From: an uncultured Alphaproteobacteria bacterium
GTDB taxonomy: Bacteria > Pseudomonadota > Alphaproteobacteria > HIMB59 > GCA-002718135
Direction of reading: 5' to 3'
Length of the DNA: 48,030 nucleotides
Assembly (NCBI GenBank): GCA_902586695.1
Contig: CACIIL010000007.1
Span: forward strand, 1-48,030
Made by a program: the position numbers and the translations under genes
Notes under the pieces: model-generated
What the model was told of the DNA's origin: nothing
Seen by the model: the letters and a program-made list of their open reading frames with translations, nothing else
Databases searched by the model: none
In this document: positions 7,949 to 16,895 of the stretch, one piece after another
How positions within the stretch are numbered: the stretch's first letter is position 1
Layout of the letters: each line of letters begins with the position of its first letter

Positions 7949-8937
7949 CAGAAAGCATCATCAAAACTAAGAGATCTATCCGTTGGCCTTTGATATTCTG
8001 AAACTCTTTTTTCAAAGAAATTTGTAACATTTTGAACATCTAGTGCACGCATAAAATCAAATGGATTTTCTGTATTAAAAACTCTTTCAAATTCAAAAAG
8101 ATCAGCAATTCTATCAGCTACTGCTTCAATATATTGACACATGAGATCTGAATTCATACCTATTAAGTCAACTGGTAATGCATCTTTTACAAACTCTTTT
8201 TCAAATGAAACTGCCTCTCTAACTATTTCTTCAAATTGTGATTGAGGTACTTCATTTTGAATTAGAGATAAGTCAGAAATATCTGAATCTGTTATTGAAT
8301 TATTTTTAAACTTATCTCTTAGTGTTTTAAACATAAGGGCTGAGAAGCTAAAATGCATACCTTCATCCCTTGCAATCCAGTCGTTTGATAAAGCTAATCC
8401 AGGAAGCAATCCTCTTTTTCTAAAATAATAAATTGCACAAAATGAACCTGCAAAAAACAAACCTTCTACTAAGCCAAATCCAATAAGCCTTGTCAGTAGA
8501 TTTTGATTGCCATTTAGCCATTTTGAAACCCATTGAGCTTTATGATTTATACATGGTACATTTTGAATAGCATCAAATAGAAGATCTTTTTCTTTTTGAT
8601 CTTTTACATAGGCTTCTATTTGTAAACCATACATTTCAGCATGAATTGATTCATTAAGCATTTGCATAGAAATAAAACACCTTGCTTCAGGTATTAATAT
8701 TTCTTTATAAAATCTGCTTGCAAGATTTTCATTTATCATTGCTTCTGAATTTGCAAAGTATGCTAATACATGTTTAATAAAATGTTTTTCACCTTCGGTT
8801 AGGGTTTCTAAATCTCTTAAGTCATCATGAAGAGAAACTTCTTCAGGTGTCCAAAAAGCTTGAATGTGAAGTTTATATCTATCCCAAATATCCTGGTGTT
8901 TTATTGGAAAAATTGATTTAACGCCTTTTGATATCAT
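7948..8937 (-). CDS. nrdB: Class I ribonucleotide reductase, small (radical) subunit
   Basis: This 329-residue subunit makes the stable radical used by NrdA. The sequence is of the eukaryote/virus-like branch (SIFPIKHQDIWDRYK, AFWTPEEVSLHDDL, IPEARCFISMQ, FEFERVFNTENPFDFM). Metal ligands visible are E96 and H99 in LNESIHAEMYG, the Glu of VEGLFF, and Glu/His of ARDEGMHF; the radical tyrosine is Y103. The first ligand, normally Asp in class Ia enzymes (Asp-Gly-Ile-Val-Asn-Glu-Asn in eukaryotes), is E65 here (FANSEAMINENL). The C-terminal tail (SLSFDDAF) carries the residues that dock to NrdA. It is in an operon with nrdA, 12 bp upstream, and the glutaredoxin gene downstream. Confidence 0.96.
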   Translation of the reverse strand: MISKGVKSIFPIKHQDIWDRYKLHIQAFWTPEEVSLHDDLRDLETLTEGEKHFIKHVLAYFANSEAMINENLASRFYKEILIPEARCFISMQMLNESIHAEMYGLQIEAYVKDQKEKDLLFDAIQNVPCINHKAQWVSKWLNGNQNLLTRLIGFGLVEGLFFAGSFCAIYYFRKRGLLPGLALSNDWIARDEGMHFSFSALMFKTLRDKFKNNSITDSDISDLSLIQNEVPQSQFEEIVREAVSFEKEFVKDALPVDLIGMNSDLMCQYIEAVADRIADLFEFERVFNTENPFDFMRALDVQNVTNFFEKRVSEYQRPTDRSLSFDDAF

Positions 8938-8949
8938 TATTTTATAATT

Positions 8950-11709
8950 TTATGCACTGCATGTTAAACATTCTTCCGGATCATTATTTTCTGTTACTTG
9001 TGATTTAATAAAATCTTGTTTAGCTGCTTTTTCTGAAGATACAGTAACTTTTACTGCGTCAACAGCTGATCTACTTCTTAGGTAGTACATACCGGTCTTC
9101 AGGCCTTTTTTCCAAGCATACATATGCATTGAATTAACTTTACCAAAAGTAGGTGTAGAAAGCCATAAATTCATTGATTGAGTTTGATCAATAAATGGAG
9201 CTCTGTCTGCGGCCATATCGATAACAGTTTTTTGTGAGGTTTCCCAAACAGTTTTGTAAGTTTCTTTTAGATCATTTGGAAAATCAGGGATATTTTGAAC
9301 CGACCCATTTTCAAGAATTATTTTATCTCTCATTTCTTTATTCCACAATTTTCTTTTTGATAAGGCTTTAACCAAATGTCTATTCACTAATAAAAATTCT
9401 CCTGATAAAGTTTGTCTTTTATAAATATTAGATGTTTGTATTTGAAAAGTTTCTGTATTACTTAGTATTATACCGGTTGAAGCTGTAGGCATACATGCTG
9501 TTGTTAATGAATTTCTAACTCCATCTTTTTTAATTTTTTCCCTAAGCGTATCCCAATCCCACATTTCAGATGGTTTTGAATTCCATAAATCAAACTGAAA
9601 TTTACCCTCTGAAAGAGGTGATCCTTTAAAAGTTGAATATGGACCTTTTTCTTTTGCAAGTTCATGTGAAGCTTCTAAAGCTCCAAAATAGATAGTTTCA
9701 AATATCAGCTTATTTACTTCTTTAGCTTTATCACTGTCATAAGCGATTTCTAGTTCAAAAAAAACATCAGCCAGACCCTGAATACCAAGACCAATAGGTC
9801 TGTGTTTACTATTAGACTTCTCAGTTTTGTCAGTTGGATAAAAGTTTATATCTATAACTTCATCTAAATTTTTTGTAGCTAATTTAGCTGTTTTATATAA
9901 TTCTTTATAGTCGTATTCTTTTGTTTTAGCTTTATTAGATTTTTTAATAAACTTTGGTAGCGCAATAGAAGCTAGATTGCATACTGATGTTTCTGATTTA
10001 TCAGAATATTCAACAATTTCAGCACACAAGTTAGATGATTTTATAACACCAATATTTTTTTGATTTGATTTATTATTTATTGAGTCTTTGTAAAGCATAT
10101 ATGGTTGCCCAGTTTCAATTTGTGCTTCAATAATTTTTGACATTAGAGATCTTGCATTAATTTTTTCTAAATGAGGCATATCTTTTTCATATTTTTCATA
10201 CAACTTAACAAATTCCTCACCATATTTTTCAGAAAGTCCAGGACATTCATGTTCACTCATTAATGTCCAGTCTTTATCATCTTCAACTCTTTGCATAAAT
10301 AAATCTGGTATCCATAGAGCATAAAAAAGATCTCGTGCTCTAAATTCTTCAGCACCAGTATTCTTTCTTAATTCTAAAAATTTTTCTATATCAGCATGCC
10401 AAGGCTCCAAATATACTGCAAAAGAACCTTTCCTTTTTCCACCTCCTTGATCTACAGATTTTGCTGTTTCATTAAATATTTTTAAAAATGGTATTAGTCC
10501 ATTTGATTTTCCATTTGTTGATTTAATTCTACTTCCACTACCTCTGATATTATGTGCATGCATCCCTATACCACCAGCTGTCTTTGAAATGAGAGCACAG
10601 TCTTTAATTGTATTAAAGATACCCTCAATAGAGTCATCTTCCATTCCTATTAAAAAACAAGAAGATAATTGCTGCATTTTTAGACCACTATTGAATAAAG
10701 TTGGAGTTGCGTGAGTATAATATCCATTTGATAAACTATCATAGGTTTCTTTTACTTTATCAATATTAAAATTATCTCCTGAGACTGTTAATGCTACTCT
10801 CATCCATAAATCTTGAGGACGTTCAATAGTTTTATTCTCAAATTTTAATAAATATGCTCTTATTAAAGTTGTAAAAGCAAAGTAATCAAAATTATAATCT
10901 CTGTCATAATCAATTATGGATTCTATATCTTCTGCATTCGCCATTACTTTATTGTAATAATCTTTTCTCAATAGACCGTCGTCATAAAGATTTTTTGTTG
11001 AAATAATAAAACCAGGTGTATCTTTATGTAATGAATTTGCTTTTATTCTTGCGGCTAAGTATGAATAGTCTGGATGTTCAACAGTTAATGAAGCTGCTGT
11101 TTCCGCTAGGTAAGTATCAATTTCAGTTGATGTTATTTCATTATACAGACCCGGTACTGCCTTTTGTACTACAACAATAGGATCAATATTTAATCCAGTA
11201 GATAGAACCGATACTCTATTTGTAATTTTATCAAGTGATATTGGTTCTTTTATACCATCTCTTTTAGTTACCATCATGGAAGAGGCTTTCGCTCCAACTT
11301 GCTCTTTAAGTTTTTTAGTATGATATCTTGAAGCCGCTCTTTGTTCTCTGTACAGAACATATGCCCGTGCAACTTTATGGTGTTCATCCCTCATTAATGC
11401 AAGCTCAACCTGGTCTTGTATATCTTCAATATGAATCATATCACCATCAGCAATTCTTCTAGTTAGTGCAGAGACAACTTTGTGTGTTAAGATTGATACA
11501 GTTTTATGAATACCATTTTCTTGTTCCTTATCCTTATTTTTGTTATTTCTTATTTTAGTTTGAGCAAGAAATGCTTTTTTAATTGCATCAGAAATTTTAT
11601 CTGATTTAAAAGGACTAATTGATCCATCTCTTCTAACTACATTTAAACTTAATAAATTTACACTTGCTTCTGTTTCATTTTTTTCTGATACCTGTGAGTG
11701 ATCTGCCAT
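8950..11709 (-). CDS. nrdA: Class I ribonucleotide reductase, large catalytic subunit with two ATP cones
   Basis: This 919-residue subunit reduces ribonucleoside diphosphates to deoxy forms. Two ATP-cone domains lie at the N-terminus (about residues 23-130, beginning VVRRDGSISPFKSDKISDAI, and about 147-235, beginning MVTKRDGIKEPISLDKI). These are allosteric activity switches read by ATP/dATP. The barrel holds the redox Cys in QLSSCFLIG, the thiyl/catalytic set NLCAEIVEYS, and the partner Cys in SVCNLASIALP. The C-terminus ends ECLTCSA, the CxxC (914, 917) that glutaredoxin re-reduces. The ATG is preceded by AGG at about -13 and, further up, by two NrdR boxes. Confidence 0.97.
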   Translation of the reverse strand: MADHSQVSEKNETEASVNLLSLNVVRRDGSISPFKSDKISDAIKKAFLAQTKIRNNKNKDKEQENGIHKTVSILTHKVVSALTRRIADGDMIHIEDIQDQVELALMRDEHHKVARAYVLYREQRAASRYHTKKLKEQVGAKASSMMVTKRDGIKEPISLDKITNRVSVLSTGLNIDPIVVVQKAVPGLYNEITSTEIDTYLAETAASLTVEHPDYSYLAARIKANSLHKDTPGFIISTKNLYDDGLLRKDYYNKVMANAEDIESIIDYDRDYNFDYFAFTTLIRAYLLKFENKTIERPQDLWMRVALTVSGDNFNIDKVKETYDSLSNGYYTHATPTLFNSGLKMQQLSSCFLIGMEDDSIEGIFNTIKDCALISKTAGGIGMHAHNIRGSGSRIKSTNGKSNGLIPFLKIFNETAKSVDQGGGKRKGSFAVYLEPWHADIEKFLELRKNTGAEEFRARDLFYALWIPDLFMQRVEDDKDWTLMSEHECPGLSEKYGEEFVKLYEKYEKDMPHLEKINARSLMSKIIEAQIETGQPYMLYKDSINNKSNQKNIGVIKSSNLCAEIVEYSDKSETSVCNLASIALPKFIKKSNKAKTKEYDYKELYKTAKLATKNLDEVIDINFYPTDKTEKSNSKHRPIGLGIQGLADVFFELEIAYDSDKAKEVNKLIFETIYFGALEASHELAKEKGPYSTFKGSPLSEGKFQFDLWNSKPSEMWDWDTLREKIKKDGVRNSLTTACMPTASTGIILSNTETFQIQTSNIYKRQTLSGEFLLVNRHLVKALSKRKLWNKEMRDKIILENGSVQNIPDFPNDLKETYKTVWETSQKTVIDMAADRAPFIDQTQSMNLWLSTPTFGKVNSMHMYAWKKGLKTGMYYLRSRSAVDAVKVTVSSEKAAKQDFIKSQVTENNDPEECLTCSA

Positions 11710-11749
11710 TTTTTTAGTTACCTATTTCTTAAAATTTTATTGTCAAAAA

Positions 11750-11796
11750 ACACAATATGTAGTGTCGCCGCAAAAAGACAATACAACATTTGGTCA
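11750..11796 (-). promoter_or_regulatory. Pair of NrdR boxes upstream of nrdA
   Basis: The proximal box at 11750-11765 reads acacaatatgtagtgt and matches the known NrdR consensus acaCwAtATaTwGtgt at 15 of 16 positions. A second, weaker box at 11781-11796 (atacaacatttggtca) keeps the central C-A-A-x-A-T-x-T-x-G pattern and matches at 10 of 16. The 15-bp gap between them puts the centres 31 bp apart, three helical turns, which is the spacing known for NrdR. The boxes lie 41-56 and 72-87 bp before the nrdA start and overlap the predicted promoter, so repression at high dATP is expected. nrdR itself is not in this window. Confidence 0.85.
11754..11781 (-). promoter_or_regulatory. Predicted sigma-70 promoter of nrdA-nrdB-grx
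   Basis: On the minus strand a -35-like TTGTCT (11781-11776) and a -10-like CATATT (11759-11754) are 16 bp apart. The -10 lies inside the proximal NrdR box and the -35 touches the distal box, as expected for a repressed promoter. Transcription would begin near 11747, giving a leader of about 37 nt. The hexamers are imperfect, so this is a prediction from position more than from score. In the rest of the gap, up to chvI (about 11797-12002), only AT-rich sequence was seen and no convincing chvI promoter. Confidence 0.45.
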
Positions 11797-12002
11797 ATAT
11801 CGCAATAAGAACAATACATGAACATTAATATAATTAATATAGATGTCAAACTTTATATTTATTTGAATATTAATTTATTAAAACAAGTAATTGAATTTAA
11901 TATATTAAGTTATTAACCTAAGTCACAAATTATCAAATTCAAATTATTTTTATATTAATAAATTTAACTTAAATTTGCCATAAAATGTAAGTAAATTACT
12001 TT

Positions 12003-12716
12003 ATGACATATATAGCACTTGTTGATGATGAAAGCTCGATTCGCACTTCAGTTTCTCTTGCACTAGAATCAGAGGGCTTTAAAGTAGATGTTTTCCAAAA
12101 TGGATTAGAGGCACTTCAGGCTTTAGAAACCAAACATTATGATCTTGGTTTGTTTGATATAAAAATGCCTAAAATGGATGGAAATGAACTTTTGTCAAAA
12201 ATTAGATCTAGCAAAAATGATTCTTTGAAAGACATGCCAATAATTTTTTTAACTTCAAAAGATCAAGAACAAGATGAAATTATTGGACTTAGAATGGGCG
12301 CAGCAGACTATATAACTAAACCTTTTTCACAAAAGCTTCTTAATGAGAGAATTAGAACTGTTTTAAGAATTTATCAAAATAGAAAATCTTCAAATAAAAA
12401 AGAAGATAGACCAACAAATAATTTAAAAAAAGGAAACTTAGAATTAGATGATTTAAAACAATTATGTTTTTGGAAAAATGAAGTCATTGAGCTAACAGTT
12501 GCTGAATTTAATTTAATTAAATCACTTGCAAAATATCCTGGAGTGGTAAAAGATAGGAATCAACTAATGGATGCTATGTATGGTGATAGTATTTATGTTG
12601 ATGACAGAACAATTGATAGTCATATTAAACGATTAAGAAAGAAGTTTAAATCTTATGACCCAACATTCGACCAGATTCGTACAAGATATGGATCAGGTTA
12701 TTCGTGGCGTGAATAA
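12003..12716 (+). CDS. chvI: Response regulator ChvI, OmpR family
   Basis: This 237-residue regulator has a receiver domain (D8, D9, phospho-acceptor D52 in LFDIKMPKMDG, T/S in IFLTSKD, K in ADYITKPFS) and an OmpR/PhoB winged helix from about residue 140 (ELTVAEFNLIKSLAKYPG, VDDRTIDSHIKRLRKKF, RTRYGSGYSW). The start TYIALVDDE-S-IRTSVS and the partner kinase gene identify it as ChvI, which controls envelope, acid and surface-polysaccharide genes in Alphaproteobacteria. It is the first gene of the pair after the 293-bp nrdA/chvI divergent gap. No Shine-Dalgarno sequence is evident. Confidence 0.9.
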   Translation: MTYIALVDDESSIRTSVSLALESEGFKVDVFQNGLEALQALETKHYDLGLFDIKMPKMDGNELLSKIRSSKNDSLKDMPIIFLTSKDQEQDEIIGLRMGAADYITKPFSQKLLNERIRTVLRIYQNRKSSNKKEDRPTNNLKKGNLELDDLKQLCFWKNEVIELTVAEFNLIKSLAKYPGVVKDRNQLMDAMYGDSIYVDDRTIDSHIKRLRKKFKSYDPTFDQIRTRYGSGYSWRE

Positions 12717-14388
12717 AAAAAATAAATTAGCTCTATATAATTTACCGCTTTCAATCCAAATTTTAACTATAAATATTTTTATAAGTTTGATTGGGTTTAT
12801 TTTTCTTATTTTTTTCAATATTTATCTAATTCAAAATGATCAAACTTTTTTAAAAAAACATATTAATGCAAATCAAAATTTAAAAACAATTCAGGCTTTT
12901 CTTGAAAAAAATTCAATTATAAGAGTTCCTCTTTTTGATGACAATTGTAAAGGTGAAAATGTTGAAACTTGTAAAAAAGAAATAAATAGTAAAATCGATT
13001 TATCTGAACCAGTTCTTGAGCCAAAAATTACTCAAGAATTTATAATGAATAATTATTTAAATTCTGATTTAAATATTAAAATTTACAACGATGATTGGAT
13101 TAGATTAGTTGATACTCATGATTTATATGACATGTCATTTGTTGAAGAAACAGAGCTTAAGGAAGATGATTTTAAGGAAAATAATTTTAATTTACTTGAA
13201 TATTTTAGTCAAAAATACTTAAGTTTTTTCTCAAATTATCACAATTATTTAATCAATAAAAAATTCCATGATTTAACATCTCCTAAAAAAGCTGATATAT
13301 TTTATGTCTCTGAAAGTATTAAAGATAAAGATATTATTGAATATAAAATAAAAGATAAGGAAAGTAACATCTTTCAATATATTACTGCTCCAATAATAAA
13401 TAATAACAAAGTATATGGAGTTATAATTTTAGATTATCCTATTACTAATCAAACATCTGATTTAGGTATTATTTCTCTTAACATTTTAAGTTTTTTTATT
13501 TTATTTGTCTTAATAATGATTTTTTTATCATTAATCTTCTCACAAAGTCTCGTTAGTCCAATTAAAAAACTTTCAAGATTAACAATTTTAGAAAGAGAAA
13601 GGGTAAATGAAAAAAAAATTGTTTATCCAAATAGAAGTGATGAAATTGGAGTTTTATCAAAGGAAATACAAAATATGTCTATTGGATTAAAAACTCAAAT
13701 TGAGCAGTTAGAAAAATTTAGTGCTGATGTATCTCATGAATTAAAAAATCCTTTAACTAGTCTCCAGTCAGCAATTGAGTTGATCGATAAAGACAGTATG
13801 TCAAAAGGGAATAAAAAAATATTGATTCAAAATATTCATAATGATTTAAAAAGAATGAATCAGCTAATAAATGATATTTCAAAGTTTACACGTTTAAAAG
13901 CTGAAATTGAATTAGAAAAAAACCAATATATTAATCTAAATAGTTTTATTGATGAAATCCCTAAAATTTTTACTAATAACAATAAGGAAATAAAATTTGT
14001 TTTGAAAAAAAATTCTGAAAATTTAGAAATTGTTGCAAATAAAAATAAACTATTTCAGGTTTTTATAAATTTAATTGAAAACAGTATTTCTCTATCTCCA
14101 AAACAATCAAAAATTCTTATAGAATTAAATAAATTAGATCAAAAAATGATTTGTATAAAAGTATATGATCAAGGTAAGGGGATTGATTTAAAAGATTCAG
14201 ACAAGGTGTTTGAAAGATTTTATAGCGATAGACAAGACAATATAAAGAATCATACAGGTCTCGGATTATCTATTGCTAGAGAAATAATTACACATATGAA
14301 TGGAAAGCTTTATTTGGATAAATCTAATAAAAGTGAGTACCCTGGTGCTTGTTTTTTTATTATTTTACCTGTAAGACACACTGCATAA
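12688..14388 (+). CDS. chvG: Sensor histidine kinase ChvG
   Basis: This is a membrane kinase of about 567 residues. A first membrane helix (about 20-45) is followed by a periplasmic domain of about 200 residues and a second helix (ISLNILSFFILFVLIMIF). Then come HAMP (SPIKKLSRLTILERERVNE), HisKA with the phospho-His in FSADVSHELKNPLTSL, N box FINLIENSISLSP, G1 DQGKGIDL, F box ERFYS and G2 HTGLGLSIAREI. The SPIKKLSRLT-LERERVNE HAMP and the chvI neighbour point to ChvG. The frame opens at 12655, but the ATG at 12688 or the GTG at 12709 (8-bp overlap with chvI, AGG 12 bp upstream) are better starts. The start is therefore uncertain. Confidence 0.88.
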   Translation: MDQVIRGVNKKNKLALYNLPLSIQILTINIFISLIGFIFLIFFNIYLIQNDQTFLKKHINANQNLKTIQAFLEKNSIIRVPLFDDNCKGENVETCKKEINSKIDLSEPVLEPKITQEFIMNNYLNSDLNIKIYNDDWIRLVDTHDLYDMSFVEETELKEDDFKENNFNLLEYFSQKYLSFFSNYHNYLINKKFHDLTSPKKADIFYVSESIKDKDIIEYKIKDKESNIFQYITAPIINNNKVYGVIILDYPITNQTSDLGIISLNILSFFILFVLIMIFLSLIFSQSLVSPIKKLSRLTILERERVNEKKIVYPNRSDEIGVLSKEIQNMSIGLKTQIEQLEKFSADVSHELKNPLTSLQSAIELIDKDSMSKGNKKILIQNIHNDLKRMNQLINDISKFTRLKAEIELEKNQYINLNSFIDEIPKIFTNNNKEIKFVLKKNSENLEIVANKNKLFQVFINLIENSISLSPKQSKILIELNKLDQKMICIKVYDQGKGIDLKDSDKVFERFYSDRQDNIKNHTGLGLSIAREIITHMNGKLYLDKSNKSEYPGACFFIILPVRHTA

Positions 14389-14427
14389 CTTATATTAAAT
14401 TTTTAATTATAAATAATAGGAAGAAAA

Positions 14428-15717
14428 ATGAGCCAAGATTATAAGGTTAAAGACATAGAACTTGCTGAGTGGGGTTTAAAAGAAATAGCTATTGCAGAGA
14501 CAGAAATGCCAGGTTTAATGGCTCTTAGAGAGGAATATGGAGGAACCAAACCTCTAGATGGTGCAAGGATTGTAGGTTGTCTTCATATGACAATCCAAAC
14601 TGCTGTATTGATTGAAACTTTGGTGCATCTTGGTGCATCTGTAAGATGGAGTTCTTGCAATATATTTTCTACTCAAGATCAAGCTGCAGCAGCTATAGCA
14701 TCAAAGAACATTCCTGTATTTGCTTGGAAAGGAATGACAGATGAAGAATTCTGGTGGTGTATAGAACAAACTTTAACCGGACCTGATGGCTGGAAACCAA
14801 ATATGATTTTAGATGATGGTGGAGATGCTACACAAATAATACATGAAAAATTCCCCGAGCTTTTAAAAGATATTAGAGGCTTATCAGAAGAAACTACAAC
14901 CGGAGTTCATCGTTTAAAAGAAATGGAAAAAAAAGGATCATTAAAAGTTCCCGCAATCAATGTAAATGACTCAGTTACTAAATCAAAATTTGATAATCTC
15001 TATGGATGTAAAGAAAGTTTAGTCGATGGTATTAGAAGAGGAACTGATGTTATGATGGCAGGCAAAGTTGCGGTAGTAGCCGGTTATGGAGATGTTGGCA
15101 AAGGATCTGCAGCAAGTTTAAGAGGAGCAGGTGCAAGGGTTTGTGTTACAGAAATTGACCCCATTAATGCTTTGCAAGCGGCTATGGAAGGATATGAAGT
15201 TGTAACTATGGATGACGCCGCTTCTTATGGTGATATTTTTGTTACTGCTACAGGAAATCTAGATGTAATAACTTTAGATCATATGAGAAAGATGCGTGAC
15301 AGAGCAATCGTTTGTAATATTGGACACTTTGATAATGAAATTCAAACTGAAGCATTGCAAAACTATAAATCTGATGAAATTAAGCCTCAAGTGAGAGAAG
15401 TTGAATTTCCTGATGGAAAAAAAATATTATTGTTGTCTGAAGGTCGTCTAGTTAATTTAGGTAATGCAACAGGACATCCAAGCTTTGTAATGAGTGCTTC
15501 TTTTTCCAATCAAGTAATTGCACAAATTGAACTCTGGCACAATTACAAGAATTACGAAAATAAAGTATATGTTTTGCCAAAAAAATTAGATGAAAAAGTT
15601 GCTTTATTACATTTGAAAAAAGTTGGAGCAAAATTAACTGAGTTAAATGAAAAGCAAGCAGAATATATTGGCGTTAGTAAAACAGGACCATTTAAGGATG
15701 ATACTTACAGATATTAG
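14428..15717 (+). CDS. ahcY: S-adenosylhomocysteine hydrolase
   Basis: This 429-residue cytosolic enzyme splits SAH to adenosine and homocysteine, relieving product inhibition of methyltransferases. Substrate-domain blocks are seen ([38 protein letters not shown]), then the NAD-binding loop [17 protein letters not shown] and the C-terminal [14 protein letters not shown] and Lys/Tyr tail ending KDDTYRY, which closes over NAD of the neighbouring subunit. A good Shine-Dalgarno sequence (AGGAAG, 14418-14423) precedes the ATG. metK follows 9 bp downstream, so the methyl-cycle enzymes are made from one message. Confidence 0.98.
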   Translation: MSQDYKVKDIELAEWGLKEIAIAETEMPGLMALREEYGGTKPLDGARIVGCLHMTIQTAVLIETLVHLGASVRWSSCNIFSTQDQAAAAIASKNIPVFAWKGMTDEEFWWCIEQTLTGPDGWKPNMILDDGGDATQIIHEKFPELLKDIRGLSEETTTGVHRLKEMEKKGSLKVPAINVNDSVTKSKFDNLYGCKESLVDGIRRGTDVMMAGKVAVVAGYGDVGKGSAASLRGAGARVCVTEIDPINALQAAMEGYEVVTMDDAASYGDIFVTATGNLDVITLDHMRKMRDRAIVCNIGHFDNEIQTEALQNYKSDEIKPQVREVEFPDGKKILLLSEGRLVNLGNATGHPSFVMSASFSNQVIAQIELWHNYKNYENKVYVLPKKLDEKVALLHLKKVGAKLTELNEKQAEYIGVSKTGPFKDDTYRY

Positions 15718-15722
15718 GAGGA
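15716..15722 (+). promoter_or_regulatory. Perfect Shine-Dalgarno sequence of metK, overlapping the ahcY stop
   Basis: AGGAGGA is fully complementary to the 16S anti-Shine-Dalgarno core, lies 4 bp before the metK ATG and uses the last two bases of the ahcY TAG. Most genes in this window lack any such motif, so this one marks a strongly translated gene and confirms the ATG at 15727. Confidence 0.85.
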
Positions 15723-15726
15723 AAGA

Positions 15727-16893
15727 ATGAGATCATATTTATTTACAAGTGAATCAGTATCAGAGGGGCACCCAGATAAAGTTTGTGACAGAATATCGGA
15801 CATGGTTGTTGATAGCTATTTATCATCAGGTGATCCAAAAACTAGAGTTGCGTGTGAAACACTTACTACTACTAATAAAGTAGTTTTAGCTGGTGAGGTA
15901 AGAGGTCCAACAATACCAAAAGAGCAAATCATATCTCAAGTAAGAGACTGTATTAAGGATATTGGATATGAACAAGATGGCTTTCATTGGCAAAATTGTG
16001 AAATAGATTATCATCTACATCCTCAGTCATCAGATATAGCCATGGGAGTTGACTCTGGAAGTGATAAAGAAGAGGGCGCAGGAGATCAAGGTATTATGTT
16101 TGGTTTTGCATGTAGAGATACAGAATCTTTCATGCCAGCTCCAATTCATTATTCTCATCAAATTTTGTATAAAATGGCTCAAGCAAGAAAAGATGGATCA
16201 GCTCCTGGTTTAGAGCCTGATTCAAAAAGCCAAGTAACAATGCTTTATGAAAATGGAAAGCCTTGTAGAGTTACATCATTGGTAATTTCATCACAACACA
16301 AAGAAGGTTTATCACCGGCAGATGTAAAAGAGATTGTTAAGCCTTATGTGTATGAATGTATACCAAATGAATTACTCGAAGGTCTCAAAGATGAAGAATT
16401 TTATGTTAATCCAACTGGAAATTTTGTAATTGGAGGCCCAGATGGTGATTCTGGTTTAACAGGTAGAAAAATTATAGTAGATACTTATGGAGGTGCTGCA
16501 CCTCATGGAGGAGGAGCATTTTCAGGTAAAGACCCATCAAAAGTTGATAGATCAGCAGCATATGCGGCTAGATATTTAGCTAAAAATGTTGTTGCAGCAG
16601 ATCTTGCTGATGAATGCACAATACAATTATCTTATGCAATAGGAGTTTCAAAACCTTTATCAGTTTATGTAAGCACTAATGGTACAAATAAAATTGATGA
16701 GAAAAAAATAGAAAAATCTGTTCAAGATTTATTTGATCTTAGCCCAAGAGGAATAAGAGAGCATTTAAAGCTATCTAATGCAATTTATGTTCCAACTTCG
16801 GCTTATGGACATTTTGGAAGAGAACCAACTGATAAAGGTCATTTTACTTGGGAGAAAACAGATTTGGTAGATTCATTAAAAAGTATACTTTAA
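15727..16893 (+). CDS. metK: S-adenosylmethionine synthetase
   Basis: This 388-residue cytosolic enzyme makes SAM from methionine and ATP. Visible signatures are [18 protein letters not shown] at the N-terminus (ATP and metal binding), [12 protein letters not shown] (the core hexapeptide region), and the P-loop-like block at about residues 236-252 ([17 protein letters not shown]) followed by [25 protein letters not shown]. Length is standard. It sits 9 bp behind ahcY with a perfect Shine-Dalgarno sequence and just ahead of tsaE. No SAM riboswitch could fit in the 9-bp gap or in the 39-bp gap before ahcY. Confidence 0.98.
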   Translation: MRSYLFTSESVSEGHPDKVCDRISDMVVDSYLSSGDPKTRVACETLTTTNKVVLAGEVRGPTIPKEQIISQVRDCIKDIGYEQDGFHWQNCEIDYHLHPQSSDIAMGVDSGSDKEEGAGDQGIMFGFACRDTESFMPAPIHYSHQILYKMAQARKDGSAPGLEPDSKSQVTMLYENGKPCRVTSLVISSQHKEGLSPADVKEIVKPYVYECIPNELLEGLKDEEFYVNPTGNFVIGGPDGDSGLTGRKIIVDTYGGAAPHGGGAFSGKDPSKVDRSAAYAARYLAKNVVAADLADECTIQLSYAIGVSKPLSVYVSTNGTNKIDEKKIEKSVQDLFDLSPRGIREHLKLSNAIYVPTSAYGHFGREPTDKGHFTWEKTDLVDSLKSIL

Positions 16894-16895
16894 AT

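Noticed and set aside
11897-11908. Palindrome TTAATATATTAA upstream of chvI
   Set aside because: Pure A/T palindromes of this length are expected by chance in such AT-rich DNA, and no second copy or known site supports it.
14622-14642. Near-tandem direct repeat ttggtgcatc ttggtgcatc inside ahcY
   Set aside because: It encodes the conserved AhcY segment ending [10 protein letters not shown] without frame change; codon coincidence explains it.
14389-15726. Possible SAM or SAH riboswitch for ahcY or metK
   Set aside because: The gaps before these genes are 39 and 9 bp, too short for any known class.
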